A stretch of DNA of 64,000 nucleotides from Vibrio jasicida CAIM 1864 = LMG 25398 (GCF_000400365.1 NZ_BAOG01000056.1:34085-98084), one strand, 5' to 3'. Counted from the stretch's first letter, positions 45,377 through 54,954 are shown. The notes: a model not told the origin generated them from the letters alone. Program-made: numbers and translations.

Positions 45377-47386
45377 TTATTTTTTTCGCCAGCGATTTCT
45401 TCTTCCCAATTTCACTTGAGATTCAGATTGAGAAAGTTGCATGGATTCAGAGCGAGGAAGGTATTGCTCTTCTGAAGAGAAATAACGTCCTTGCCCACCG
45501 TGAACCCCCAATTCAATTAGGGTGTTCAGCTCGTGCTTATTCTCAATTCCCACTGCTATTATTTTTGTTTTACTGTTTGCGGCCGCACCCAACATACTGC
45601 GAACAAACAACTGGTTCTCATGTCTCTGGTCGATTTTTGTTACTAAGCTGCGATGTAGCTTGAGATAACGAATGTCCACTTCTTTTAAGTAATGCGTGCT
45701 GACGATAGTACGCCCCGCTTGCCCAATCATAAGGTGGCATTCTAAACCGGCCAGCATTTTAGCGACTGGTCGCATAAAGTCTAAGTGTCTTACAAATTGT
45801 GCTTCTACAAACTCAAAAATGAGACACTTTCTTTGCTCTCGTGACAACTGTAAGAGTTCATCACGGAACCATTTGAAATATTCTCGATGCCCAAAAGGAA
45901 TCACATTGAGGTTAAGAACATACGTCTGACTACTATCGAAGTTGTGTTTAAAGTCTTTTAAGAATTTATTAACAACTGCGCGGTCCATTTGCGCTTCATA
46001 ACCGACTTGTCGCACCGCTGAAATAAAACGAGACGCTTTCACAATTCCATTTTCTGGGTCGCGAATCCGACATGTTAACTCGTCGTGCAAAGGTTTTTTA
46101 TGCGCCACATCACTTATTAGATAGGCAGATTGTGCGTAGAGTATCACATTTTTAGATGTGAGTGCTGAATCAAATAACGTACGCCATCTCACACTTCCTC
46201 GAGCATCTTCATCATGATTCCACTTTTTAAAGCGGCTCCAGTTGTTATTGTTCTGTAACTGGGCACTACGTAACGCCGTCTCAGCCTCATCAATAATTTG
46301 GCTGTGACGCTCACCCTCTTTATAAGTCGTGATACCAATGTGGCACCAGTTATCCAACTCTAACGGATATGGCGGGTGAAGCTTTTCCAATTGGCGAATG
46401 CATTGAGAAGCTAAGTTAGCCACATCTTTTGCGGATTGATGAGGCAAGAAAAGTGCAAAATCGGCATTGTAGTAGCGAGAAAACACCACGTCAGGGTAAC
46501 GCTGAACTAAATTGGAAAGTAAGCTACCCACTTCCACAATAAACTCATCACAGGTTTGCTTGTCCTGCTCTTCTTCTGCAAGTTTCCAGTCTTGGATTCG
46601 AATCAGTAGTACTGCACCGCGTGCACCACTTTCCAACAAGGCTGATTCCAACTTACTGTCAAACAACACTCGGTTCGCCGTTCCAGTAAGTTTATCGAGG
46701 AAAGTTTGAGTACGAATAAAGGTATCGAATCGGCTACGTTCTTGACGCGCATCCTGCAACTCTTCAATCAACACATCGAGCGCTTCACTCGCCGTGTAAG
46801 GCCATTCTCGCTCATCTCCCTTTGCATATTGTTCAACGCGGCCAGCCAAAATCATTCTGCCGCGCTCTTCAAGCATTTCGGAACCTGCCAGTTGCTCTTT
46901 TAGCCAAGCAACACCGCGCATTAAACAGAAGATGATCAGAACCACAGCAAGCGTGATAGACCAAAGCGCTTGCATTGAGTAGCTGTAACCTAGATAAGGA
47001 GGAATAACCTTAAAATAGATAACATAATCTTGGTTGTGAGTAAGTGGGTACTCTTGCTCAAACAACACTGAGCTGTCTATTTTATGGGTGGTGTCTTTGA
47101 AGCGGTAAACCACGGCATCATTCGCCGAGAGGGTCATCTCGACAATGTTGCTGGCTTGAAGCATTTTCGGCATCCAGCGCTGCATCGAGTATGCGGCATC
47201 AGGATCTTCCATCTCTTTATCAACAACCTCAACGATCCCTTCCAAATAATGGGTGAGATACTCTTGCCCTAGTCGTTTAAAAGAGAGGGTGCCGCCGACA
47301 AACAAGATAAACATTGCGCATATAACGATCATAGTGACAAAAGCCACCAGCCGCGTGCTTAGCTTAAGAGTTGGGGTATACCTCAT
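45377..47386 (-). CDS. csrD: CsrD (MshH), degenerate GGDEF-EAL regulator of sRNA decay
   Basis: CsrD promotes RNase E decay of CsrB-type small RNAs and so frees CsrA. The 669-residue protein has two N-terminal membrane helices flanking a periplasmic loop (helices about 14-35 and 135-155), a HAMP-like segment, and GGDEF and EAL domains that lack catalytic motifs: RYYNADF at the GGDEF site and HDELT at the EAL site. Neither cyclase nor phosphodiesterase activity is expected. I use ATG 47386; a TTG at 47395 is less likely. It precedes mshI closely, as in other vibrios. Confidence 0.92.
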   Translation of the reverse strand: MRYTPTLKLSTRLVAFVTMIVICAMFILFVGGTLSFKRLGQEYLTHYLEGIVEVVDKEMEDPDAAYSMQRWMPKMLQASNIVEMTLSANDAVVYRFKDTTHKIDSSVLFEQEYPLTHNQDYVIYFKVIPPYLGYSYSMQALWSITLAVVLIIFCLMRGVAWLKEQLAGSEMLEERGRMILAGRVEQYAKGDEREWPYTASEALDVLIEELQDARQERSRFDTFIRTQTFLDKLTGTANRVLFDSKLESALLESGARGAVLLIRIQDWKLAEEEQDKQTCDEFIVEVGSLLSNLVQRYPDVVFSRYYNADFALFLPHQSAKDVANLASQCIRQLEKLHPPYPLELDNWCHIGITTYKEGERHSQIIDEAETALRSAQLQNNNNWSRFKKWNHDEDARGSVRWRTLFDSALTSKNVILYAQSAYLISDVAHKKPLHDELTCRIRDPENGIVKASRFISAVRQVGYEAQMDRAVVNKFLKDFKHNFDSSQTYVLNLNVIPFGHREYFKWFRDELLQLSREQRKCLIFEFVEAQFVRHLDFMRPVAKMLAGLECHLMIGQAGRTIVSTHYLKEVDIRYLKLHRSLVTKIDQRHENQLFVRSMLGAAANSKTKIIAVGIENKHELNTLIELGVHGGQGRYFSSEEQYLPRSESMQLSQSESQVKLGRRNRWRKK

Positions 47387-47585
47387 GAATACCAAATTCC
47401 TTTTCTATTCATCATATACCTTATTGAAATATTTATACTTGATAAGCGTTCAGTAAACAATCGTATTCGTGTGAATGTGAGAGACTGAGGCGGAAAGAAA
47501 CAAACCATCATTCGATATTTGAGAGTGAAGGTCTTCGAATTACAATTCGAAATGCTTACAGTCCTTTCAGACAAACCATGAAAAT

Positions 47586-47614
47586 AAAAAAGCCGCGAAA
47601 TTCGCGGCCTTTTA
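47586..47614 (-). terminator. Terminator after ssb
   Basis: On the minus strand GGCCGCGAA and TTCGCGGCT form a stem followed by TTTTTT. It lies 22 bases beyond the ssb stop. Confidence 0.88.
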
Positions 47615-47636
47615 AATGCAATCTTGAAGACTCTAC

Positions 47637-48179
47637 TTAGAACGGAATGTCGTCGTCGAAGTCCATTGGTGGCTCGTTGTATTGCTGCTGTGGTTGCTGC
47701 GGAGCCTGTTGTTGAGGTTGCTGCTGTTGCTGTGGAGCGTTGTACTGCTGCTGAGCTGGTTGTTGAGGCTGACCCCAACCGCCTTGCTGTTGCTGCTGTT
47801 GACCACCCATAGGAGCGCCACCTTGAGCACGACCGCCTAGCATTTGCATTACACCGTTGAAGCCCTGAACAACCACTTCAGTAGTGTAACGGTCTTGACC
47901 ACTTTGATCTTGCCATTTACGAGTTTGAAGTTGGCCTTCAACGTAAACTTGAGAACCTTTACGTAGGTACTCACCTGCTACTTCCGCCAACTTGCCGAAT
48001 AGTGCAACACGGTGCCACTCTGTTTTTTCGCGCTGTTCGCCAGTCGCTTTATCACGCCATGACTCAGAAGTCGCAATCGTAATGTTTGCAACTGCACCGC
48101 CATTAGGCATGTAACGAATTTCAGGGTCGTTACCTAGATTCCCCACCAAAATAACTTTGTTAATTCCACGGCTGGCCAT
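47637..48179 (-). CDS. ssb: SSB, single-stranded DNA-binding protein
   Basis: SSB coats single-stranded DNA in replication, repair and recombination. The 180-residue protein has an N-terminal OB fold (ASRGINKVILVGNLGNDPEI to about 115), a glutamine-rich linker (about 120-165, several Q runs) and the acidic C-terminal tip DFDDDIPF that recruits partner proteins. The ATG at 48179 has GGAG seven bases upstream; the open frame extends further but without SSB sequence. It is divergent from qstR rather than beside uvrA. Confidence 0.96.
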   Translation of the reverse strand: MASRGINKVILVGNLGNDPEIRYMPNGGAVANITIATSESWRDKATGEQREKTEWHRVALFGKLAEVAGEYLRKGSQVYVEGQLQTRKWQDQSGQDRYTTEVVVQGFNGVMQMLGGRAQGGAPMGGQQQQQQGGWGQPQQPAQQQYNAPQQQQQPQQQAPQQPQQQYNEPPMDFDDDIPF

Positions 48180-48459
48180 GATGTGCTCCGTTTCACTCTG
48201 GATATATATGTAAAATTTTAGCGCATAAGAATACACGCTTTGATGTTTTGATTAAAGCCTAATCCCATTGTGGGTTGTCATTGAAAGTTGTGGAATCGAA
48301 ATCTCACTTCAACTCCAAGGCGTAGCATTTTTGATTCGTTTTGCAGACATCGTTTCGTGAACCTTTGAATCTCAACGCATTTCTTATTGAACCCTATGGC
48401 TCTGATTTATGTTTGATGCCAACGTATTCAGCGTTATGAATTCAAGGAGAAAAGACCGC

Positions 48460-49104
48460 GTGAAAAAATCGGCTTATGCGAGAAAACTGTTTCTGATCAG
48501 CATGGAAGACCATGCAGAGAAAAAAGTTGAAGACTTGGTCAAATACACTGACATTGATATTCCAGTGATCTCCACCGAAGCGCTTATGGAAGCCAATCCC
48601 AAACATCGTAATAAGATCTTAATGATCGATTTCAGTGAGCACAAATCCTTGGTTCAGTCGATTAAGAACCTTCCGTTAATATGGAAAAACTTTGAGACCG
48701 TCGTATTTAACGTCCCTAAGCGTTTAACCACAGATGAACTATTAGCGTTTGGTCAATTAAAGGGAGTCTTCTACCAAGAGAGCTCACTTGAGCAAATCGG
48801 AGAAGGGCTAAAAGGCATCGTAAACGGCCAAAATTGGTTGCCACGAAACGTAACCAGCCAACTTTTACATTACTATCGCAACGTCATAAACACACATACT
48901 GCACCCGCTACTGTCGATTTGACTATTCGTGAACTGCAAGTATTACGCTGCCTTCAAGCAGGTGCATCAAATAATCAAATGGCTGAGGAGTTGTTTGTTA
49001 GCGAATTCACCATCAAGTCTCACTTGTATCAGATTTTCAAAAAACTGTCGGTTAAAAATCGCGTGCAAGCCATCGCTTGGGCTGATCAAAACTTGATGTC
49101 TTAA
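48460..49104 (+). CDS. qstR: QstR, LuxR-type regulator of competence and type VI secretion
   Basis: QstR, induced by quorum sensing and TfoX, activates late competence genes and type VI secretion in V. cholerae. The 214-residue protein is VpsT/CsgD-like: an N-terminal receiver-like domain without a phosphorylatable Asp pattern and a C-terminal LuxR helix-turn-helix (LTIRELQVLRCLQAGASNNQ to the end). The identity follows from sequence type and from its position between ssb and galU. VpsT's c-di-GMP motif W[F/L/M][T/S]R is WLPR here (126-129). I prefer the GTG at 48460, with AAGGAG ten bases upstream, over ATG 48409, which has no clear binding site. Confidence 0.85.
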   Translation: MKKSAYARKLFLISMEDHAEKKVEDLVKYTDIDIPVISTEALMEANPKHRNKILMIDFSEHKSLVQSIKNLPLIWKNFETVVFNVPKRLTTDELLAFGQLKGVFYQESSLEQIGEGLKGIVNGQNWLPRNVTSQLLHYYRNVINTHTAPATVDLTIRELQVLRCLQAGASNNQMAEELFVSEFTIKSHLYQIFKKLSVKNRVQAIAWADQNLMS

Positions 49105-49265
49105 CCAGCAGAGCAGCACAAAAATAATTAAAGGTGTGTTGCTCATGCTTCTTTGCACTTCCTGTCTCACATTTTTTCCTACTTAATTCATGATTCATAT
49201 GCCGCTCTCATGTTAAAGTGTCGCTCAGATTCTTTATTAAAAAATTGAGAAAGGATATTCCCCCA

Positions 49266-50138
49266 ATGATTAAAAAATGTCTGTTCCCTGCGGCGGGCTA
49301 TGGTACGCGCTTCCTTCCGGCGACAAAGTCCATGCCAAAAGAGATGATGCCTGTAGTGAACAAGCCGCTAATTGAATACGGCGTTGAAGAAGCGATTCAA
49401 GCTGGTATGAATGGCATGTGTATCGTAACAGGTCGTGGCAAACACTCGATCATGGATCACTTCGATAAAAACTATGAGCTTGAGCACCAAATCAGCGGCA
49501 CTAACAAAGAAGAACTGTTAGTCGACATTCGTGAAATCATTGACTCAGCTAACTTTACTTACATTCGTCAACGTGAAATGAAAGGCCTTGGCCATGCGAT
49601 CCTAACGGGTCGTGAACTGATTGGTGACGAACCATTTGCCGTTGTACTTGCGGACGATCTTTGTGTGAATGAGCAAGAAGGCGTACTGGCTCAGATGGTG
49701 GCGTTGTTCAAACAGTTCCGCTGCTCAATCGTTGCGGTTCAAGAAGTACCAGAAGAAGAAACACACAAATACGGCGTTATCTCAGGTGAGATGATCAAAG
49801 ATGATATCTACCGCGTAGACGACATGGTTGAGAAACCAGAGCAAGGTACAGCGCCAAGTAACCTAGCGATCATCGGTCGTTACATCCTGACGCCAGATAT
49901 CTTCGAGCTAATCGAGAACACAGAACCAGGTAAAGGTGGTGAAATCCAAATTACTGACGCTCTGCTTAAACAAGCAAAAGCAGGCTGTGTATTGGCGTAT
50001 AAGTTCAAAGGTCAACGTTTTGACTGTGGTAGCGTAGAAGGCTACATCGAAGCCACTAACTACTGCTTCGAAAACCTTTATCTAAAGGATGAGAAAAAAT
50101 CAGAGCTAGGTAAGCACGCAACTAAGAAAGAAGCGTAA
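49266..50138 (+). CDS. galU: GalU, UTP-glucose-1-phosphate uridylyltransferase
   Basis: GalU makes UDP-glucose for LPS core, capsule and biofilm polysaccharide. With ATG 49266 the protein has 290 residues and the standard N-terminus IKKCLFPAAGYGTRFLPATK, which contains the nucleotide-binding motif. Other conserved parts are VMDHFDKN-like SIMDHFDKNYELEHQ, VVLADDLC and GGEIQITDALLKQA. AAGGA lies about ten bases upstream. A terminator follows, then the LexA box of uvrA. Confidence 0.96.
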   Translation: MIKKCLFPAAGYGTRFLPATKSMPKEMMPVVNKPLIEYGVEEAIQAGMNGMCIVTGRGKHSIMDHFDKNYELEHQISGTNKEELLVDIREIIDSANFTYIRQREMKGLGHAILTGRELIGDEPFAVVLADDLCVNEQEGVLAQMVALFKQFRCSIVAVQEVPEEETHKYGVISGEMIKDDIYRVDDMVEKPEQGTAPSNLAIIGRYILTPDIFELIENTEPGKGGEIQITDALLKQAKAGCVLAYKFKGQRFDCGSVEGYIEATNYCFENLYLKDEKKSELGKHATKKEA

Positions 50139-50162
50139 TCATACCCAAACTATTGATTATAA

Positions 50163-50190
50163 AGCCTGACTAACCGTCGGGCTTTTTCTT
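50163..50190 (+). terminator. Terminator after galU
   Basis: AGCCTGAC (50163-50170) pairs with GTCGGGCT (50176-50183), one G-T wobble, followed by TTTTTCTT. Confidence 0.85.
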
Positions 50191-50209
50191 ACTGTTTTTT
50201 TGTCCAGTA
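50190..50209. promoter_or_regulatory. LexA (SOS) box upstream of uvrA
   Basis: TACTGT at 50190-50195 and CCAGTA at 50204-50209, with eight bases between, match the gammaproteobacterial LexA palindrome TACTGT-N8-ACAGTA at 11 of 12 positions. It lies 67 bases before the uvrA start and directly after the galU terminator. SOS control of uvrA is well established in related bacteria. Confidence 0.8.
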
Positions 50210-50275
50210 TTCCCTTTGCACATTTCTCACACTATGTAATACTTGCGTGACTTGGTTATACATAGAGCAAAAACG

Positions 50276-53098
50276 ATGGATAAAATAGAAGTTCGCGGTG
50301 CCCGCACCCATAACCTCAAAGACATCAACCTTACGATCCCCCGCGATAAACTGACTGTTATCACTGGTTTAAGTGGTTCTGGTAAATCTTCTCTCGCTTT
50401 CGATACCTTGTATGCGGAAGGCCAGAGACGTTACGTTGAGTCATTATCCGCTTACGCTCGTCAGTTTTTATCTCTTATGGAAAAGCCAGATGTCGATCAT
50501 ATCGAAGGCTTGTCTCCAGCTATCTCTATCGAGCAAAAATCGACGTCACACAACCCTCGCTCAACCGTCGGTACCATTACGGAAGTCTACGACTATCTGC
50601 GCCTGCTTTACGCTCGTGTTGGTGAACCTCGCTGCCCGACTCATCATACGCCGCTTGCCGCTCAAACCGTCAGCCAAATGGTCGACAAGGTTTTAGAGTT
50701 GCCAGAGGGCAGTAAAATGATGCTCCTTGCTCCTATCGTAAAAGAGCGAAAGGGTGAGCATGTTAAAACGCTAGAGAACCTCGCAGCACAAGGGTTTATT
50801 CGCGCACGCATCGACGGTGAAACTTGTGATCTTTCCGATCCACCGCCACTAGAGCTACATAAAAAACACACGATTGAGGTGGTTGTAGATCGCTTTAAAG
50901 TGCGTCCAGATTTGCAGCAACGTTTGGCAGAATCATTCGAAACCACATTAGAGCTTTCTGGTGGTATCGCAGTTGTTGCGCCAATGGATGGCGACGGTGA
51001 GGAAGTAATTTTCTCAGCAAACTTTGCCTGCCCACTTTGTGGTTACAGTATGCAAGAGCTTGAGCCTCGTTTGTTCTCATTCAACAACCCAGCTGGTGCT
51101 TGTGGCACTTGTGATGGTTTAGGTGTACAGCAATATTTCGATCCTAGTCGAGTGATTCAAGATGACTCGCTCAGCTTAGCGCAAGGGGCAATTCGAGGTT
51201 GGGATCAGAAAAATTACTACTACTTCCAAATGCTAACAGCCTTGGCGGATCATTATGGCTTTGACCTTCACGTTCCGTTTAACTCCTTACCGAAGAAGAC
51301 CCAAGACATTATTCTTAAAGGTTCTGGGCGTACCGAGGTTGAGTTCAAGTACATTAACGATCGTGGTGATATCCGCGTTAAACGCCATCCATTCGAAGGA
51401 ATCCTAAACACCCTTGAGCGTCGTTACCGCGATACCGAATCAAACTCAGTACGCGAAGAGCTTGCAAAATACATCTCAACCAAATCTTGCTCAAGCTGTG
51501 GTGGCACTCGTTTACGCCTTGAAGCTCGCAATGTTTTTATTGCCGATACAACATTGCCAGAGATCGTTGAACTCAGCATTGCGGATGCATTGGATTTCTT
51601 CCATACACTGAAGCTAGAAGGTCAACGCGCTCAAATCGCTGAAAAAGTGATGAAAGAAATCAATGACCGTCTGCAGTTCTTGGTTAACGTTGGTTTGAAC
51701 TATCTAAACTTGTCACGCAGTGCAGAAACCCTCTCAGGTGGTGAGGCGCAACGTATTCGTCTAGCGAGCCAAATTGGTGCTGGTTTAGTGGGGGTAATGT
51801 ACGTTCTGGATGAGCCATCAATAGGCCTCCACCAGCGCGATAATGAACGCCTATTGAAGACCTTGACCCATCTACGAGATTTAGGCAATACGGTATTAGT
51901 TGTTGAACACGATGAAGATGCTATTCGTTGTGCTGACCACGTAATCGATATTGGTCCCGGCGCAGGAGTGCACGGCGGTAACGTGGTCGCGGAAGGTACG
52001 ATGGAAGACATCATCGCTAACCCGAACTCGCTAACGGGTCAATACTTAAGTGGCGCAAAAGAGATTGCTATCCCAACCAAGCGCACACCACGAGATCCAA
52101 AGAAAACGGTTGAGTTACTGGGCGCTACTGGTAATAATCTTAAGAATGTCGACCTTTCGATTCCAGTTGGTTTGTTTAGCTGTATTACGGGCGTATCAGG
52201 CTCAGGTAAGTCGACTCTGATCAACGATACCTTCTTTAAGATTGCTCATACTCAATTGAACGGTGCAACAACGGCGCACCCTTCACCTTATAAATCGGTC
52301 AAAGGTTTGGAGCATTTCGATAAAGTTATCGACATCGACCAGAGCCCAATAGGTCGAACGCCACGTTCAAACCCAGCGACTTACACGGGTATCTTTACCC
52401 CGATTCGAGAGTTGTTTGCAGGCACACAAGAATCGCGCTCTCGTGGCTACAAGCCGGGCCGTTTTAGCTTTAACGTGCGTGGCGGTCGCTGTGAAGCATG
52501 TCAGGGTGATGGTGTAATCAAAGTAGAAATGCACTTCCTACCTGACGTCTACGTTCCTTGTGACGTATGTAAGGGTAAGCGCTACAACCGTGAAACACTT
52601 GAAGTGCGTTACAAAGGCAAGACCATTGATGAAGTACTGGAAATGACTGTAGAAGATGCACGTACCTTCTTCGACCCTGTCCCAGCCATTGCTCGAAAAC
52701 TGCAAACGCTAATGGATGTAGGTTTGTCTTACATTCGCTTAGGTCAGGCAGCAACCACGCTCTCTGGTGGTGAAGCACAACGTGTGAAACTAGCACGAGA
52801 ACTCTCTAAGCGTGACACGGGTAAGACCTTGTACATTCTGGATGAGCCAACAACGGGCCTGCACTTCCACGACATTCAACAATTGCTGACCGTTTTACAC
52901 CGCCTGCGTGACCACGGAAATACAGTCGTAGTTATTGAACATAACCTTGATGTCATTAAGACAGCAGACTGGATTATCGACTTAGGACCAGAAGGCGGCC
53001 AAGGTGGTGGTGAGATAATTGCACAAGGAACACCAGAAGATGTGTCTCAGATCGAAGGTTCACACACAGCTCGCTTCCTTAAGCCTATGTTGAAGTAG
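50276..53098 (+). CDS. uvrA: UvrA, excinuclease ABC subunit A
   Basis: UvrA recognises DNA damage and loads UvrB in nucleotide excision repair. The 940-residue protein begins at ATG 50276 (MDKIEVRGARTHNLKDINL). It has two ABC ATPase modules with Walker A GLSGSGKSS and GVSGSGKST, two signatures LSGGEAQR, and zinc sites with CPLCGYS, CGTCDG, CSSCGGTR, and CEACQGDG/CDVCKG. Length equals E. coli UvrA. A LexA box lies upstream and a terminator downstream. Confidence 0.97.
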   Translation: MDKIEVRGARTHNLKDINLTIPRDKLTVITGLSGSGKSSLAFDTLYAEGQRRYVESLSAYARQFLSLMEKPDVDHIEGLSPAISIEQKSTSHNPRSTVGTITEVYDYLRLLYARVGEPRCPTHHTPLAAQTVSQMVDKVLELPEGSKMMLLAPIVKERKGEHVKTLENLAAQGFIRARIDGETCDLSDPPPLELHKKHTIEVVVDRFKVRPDLQQRLAESFETTLELSGGIAVVAPMDGDGEEVIFSANFACPLCGYSMQELEPRLFSFNNPAGACGTCDGLGVQQYFDPSRVIQDDSLSLAQGAIRGWDQKNYYYFQMLTALADHYGFDLHVPFNSLPKKTQDIILKGSGRTEVEFKYINDRGDIRVKRHPFEGILNTLERRYRDTESNSVREELAKYISTKSCSSCGGTRLRLEARNVFIADTTLPEIVELSIADALDFFHTLKLEGQRAQIAEKVMKEINDRLQFLVNVGLNYLNLSRSAETLSGGEAQRIRLASQIGAGLVGVMYVLDEPSIGLHQRDNERLLKTLTHLRDLGNTVLVVEHDEDAIRCADHVIDIGPGAGVHGGNVVAEGTMEDIIANPNSLTGQYLSGAKEIAIPTKRTPRDPKKTVELLGATGNNLKNVDLSIPVGLFSCITGVSGSGKSTLINDTFFKIAHTQLNGATTAHPSPYKSVKGLEHFDKVIDIDQSPIGRTPRSNPATYTGIFTPIRELFAGTQESRSRGYKPGRFSFNVRGGRCEACQGDGVIKVEMHFLPDVYVPCDVCKGKRYNRETLEVRYKGKTIDEVLEMTVEDARTFFDPVPAIARKLQTLMDVGLSYIRLGQAATTLSGGEAQRVKLARELSKRDTGKTLYILDEPTTGLHFHDIQQLLTVLHRLRDHGNTVVVIEHNLDVIKTADWIIDLGPEGGQGGGEIIAQGTPEDVSQIEGSHTARFLKPMLK

Positions 53099-53116
53099 AA
53101 AAAACAGGTAAAGTAC

Positions 53117-53143
53117 AAAGACCAGCCATTGCTGGTCTTTTTT
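53117..53143 (+). terminator. Terminator after uvrA
   Basis: AAAGACCAGC and GCTGGTCTTT pair around CATT and are followed by a T-run. Confidence 0.9.
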
Positions 53144-53165
53144 CATTCAAAACAACACAATAACT

Positions 53166-54950
53166 ATGGCTACTATACACGTCAGTGGAACCAAGCTTTC
53201 TCCAGGTAAAGTGCAAGTTCCTCTTAATCGCAAGTTCCTCATCGCGCTAGCAGCACTCTTTTTGCTGGCGATGCACTTTTTTATGCCAAATCCGGGCGGT
53301 TCAGGGCTCGCATTGTCTTTTAACGCAACCACGTGGATGGCGTTCAGCTTTGCGCTCGGGATCGGCTGCTACCAACTTGCGACCAACCGTGTATTACGCT
53401 ATTCCAAATTAACGATTGGTCTGTTGATTAGCTGCATCATCATGACATTGCCTATCTTTTATCCAAATGCGGATAGCGCACTGGCAGCGAATAAATTAAT
53501 TGGCCTGTGGTGCGGCATGCTGTTTTTTATTGTGTTGCAGCAATTCCATTTCAGTAACAAACATCGCCAACGTTTACTGTGGTTTATCGTTCTTGCGGCT
53601 GTGATAGAGGCTCTATTTGGCCTCACTCAATACCTTTACCTCAAGCCAGGTAACGTATTTGGGTACGACACTGTTGCTAATCGTCCTTATGGTATATTCC
53701 AACAGCCCAATGTCATGGCGAGTTTTCTTGCGACAGGCTTAGTGATCGCAAGTTATCTGCTTGTCCGTCAACCTTATAAATACTCGCGTAAGCTTAGCGA
53801 TATCTATCTGCTTTATGCTGTGCCAGTACTTACCCTGCCGCTGATTGTCGCATTGGCATCTCGAACAGGGTGGCTTGCTTCTATCATCGCGATCCTATTA
53901 GTCATTCCGTACATGTACCGCTTCGCAACTAAAGCTAGGTTCGTACGTTGGGTAGTTGCAATGGCAACAGGTTTGGCTTTATCTATTGTGATCATGCAGA
54001 TCGCTTTTCCTGATGGTAGCGGATTAGCCAGTGAAAAAGTGAACATGGAATCTCCGAGAGCTTACACCTTCCCACAAACGCTCGATATGGTGATTGAAAA
54101 ACCATTTACTGGTTACGGTTATGGTAAATTTGAATCGGAATACATGCTCTATACGGCTCGCCAACACGCTCTAAATGAGAGTTACCCTGCGGGTTTACCA
54201 TCGATGGATCACCCACATAACGAACTCTTATATTGGTCTGTAGAAGGCGGGTTGTTACCAATCTTGGGGATTTTCCTCGCGATGGCGTTAGTGCTACACC
54301 GAATCTATCAGGCCAAACGAGGGACACGTCTAGCCTTACTCGCCCTCTTCATCCCTATCATCCTCCATTCACAGCTAGAGTATCCGTTTTACCACTCGCT
54401 GGTGCATTGGATCATCTTCATAATCCTACTGTACTGGGTTGACCAGCGAGTCTCTCGCTACCGTCAGGCACCTTTTAGCCGAGTGACTAAGAGTTTACTT
54501 CGTGTTTGCAGCTTAGTAATTCCAGTCGTATTCAGCTTTTATATGGTGAGTGCTCTGCATACCAACTACGTATTAACTAAGTTTGAGACCACGCGCCCAA
54601 CCAATCCGGACATCCTGAACCAGGTGACAAACCCTGTAGTTTGGAAAGATCGTTTCGACTGGGATGTATACAGTACTTTCTTGAATATTGGATTGTACAA
54701 GCAAGATCCAAGCTTGATTCAGCCTTACATTGATTGGTCTTTGGAGATAATTAAAGATAAGCCCCGTCCAGCGTTCTACAACAACCTAATCCTTGCATAT
54801 CAAGGACTGAATGATACGAGCAAGGCAGAACAAATCCGTGCAGAGGCACAATTCTTGTTTCCTAAGGTTGATTTCAGTGGCGTCAATTATCAACCGCCTT
54901 CTCAAGCCGTATCAGCTTCACCAACGCCAACTTCTGGTGCTGATCAATAA
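53166..54950 (+). CDS. pglL: PglL-type O-oligosaccharyltransferase
   Basis: PglL moves preassembled glycans from a lipid carrier onto serine or threonine of exported proteins, often pilins, in the periplasm. The 594-residue polytopic protein has about 11-13 membrane helices in its first three-quarters, the Wzy_C/PglL loop with MDHPHNELLYWSVEGG (essential His in the family), and a soluble TPR-like C-terminus. V. cholerae has an active PglL at the same position after uvrA. The target in this strain is unknown. It starts 68 bases after uvrA, beyond the terminator. Confidence 0.88.
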   Translation: MATIHVSGTKLSPGKVQVPLNRKFLIALAALFLLAMHFFMPNPGGSGLALSFNATTWMAFSFALGIGCYQLATNRVLRYSKLTIGLLISCIIMTLPIFYPNADSALAANKLIGLWCGMLFFIVLQQFHFSNKHRQRLLWFIVLAAVIEALFGLTQYLYLKPGNVFGYDTVANRPYGIFQQPNVMASFLATGLVIASYLLVRQPYKYSRKLSDIYLLYAVPVLTLPLIVALASRTGWLASIIAILLVIPYMYRFATKARFVRWVVAMATGLALSIVIMQIAFPDGSGLASEKVNMESPRAYTFPQTLDMVIEKPFTGYGYGKFESEYMLYTARQHALNESYPAGLPSMDHPHNELLYWSVEGGLLPILGIFLAMALVLHRIYQAKRGTRLALLALFIPIILHSQLEYPFYHSLVHWIIFIILLYWVDQRVSRYRQAPFSRVTKSLLRVCSLVIPVVFSFYMVSALHTNYVLTKFETTRPTNPDILNQVTNPVVWKDRFDWDVYSTFLNIGLYKQDPSLIQPYIDWSLEIIKDKPRPAFYNNLILAYQGLNDTSKAEQIRAEAQFLFPKVDFSGVNYQPPSQAVSASPTPTSGADQ

Positions 54951-54954
54951 ACAT

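Noticed and set aside
45377..47386. CsrD as an active diguanylate cyclase or phosphodiesterase
   Set aside because: Both the GGDEF and EAL signature residues are replaced, as in known CsrD/MshH proteins.
47383..47778. 131-codon minus-strand ORF with Thr/Ala/Ser-rich repeats overlapping ssb
   Set aside because: The repeats are the frame-shifted reading of the glutamine-rich linker of SSB, and the rest runs into non-coding sequence.
47680..47810. CAG/TTG-type repeats that might suggest a repeat array
   Set aside because: They encode the Gln-rich linker of SSB in frame. There is no regular repeat-spacer pattern, so this is not a CRISPR or satellite.
48196..48215. Possible LexA box upstream of ssb (CTGGATATATATGTAA)
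   Set aside because: Only the left half resembles CTGT and the right half lacks CAG, so it is much weaker than the uvrA site.
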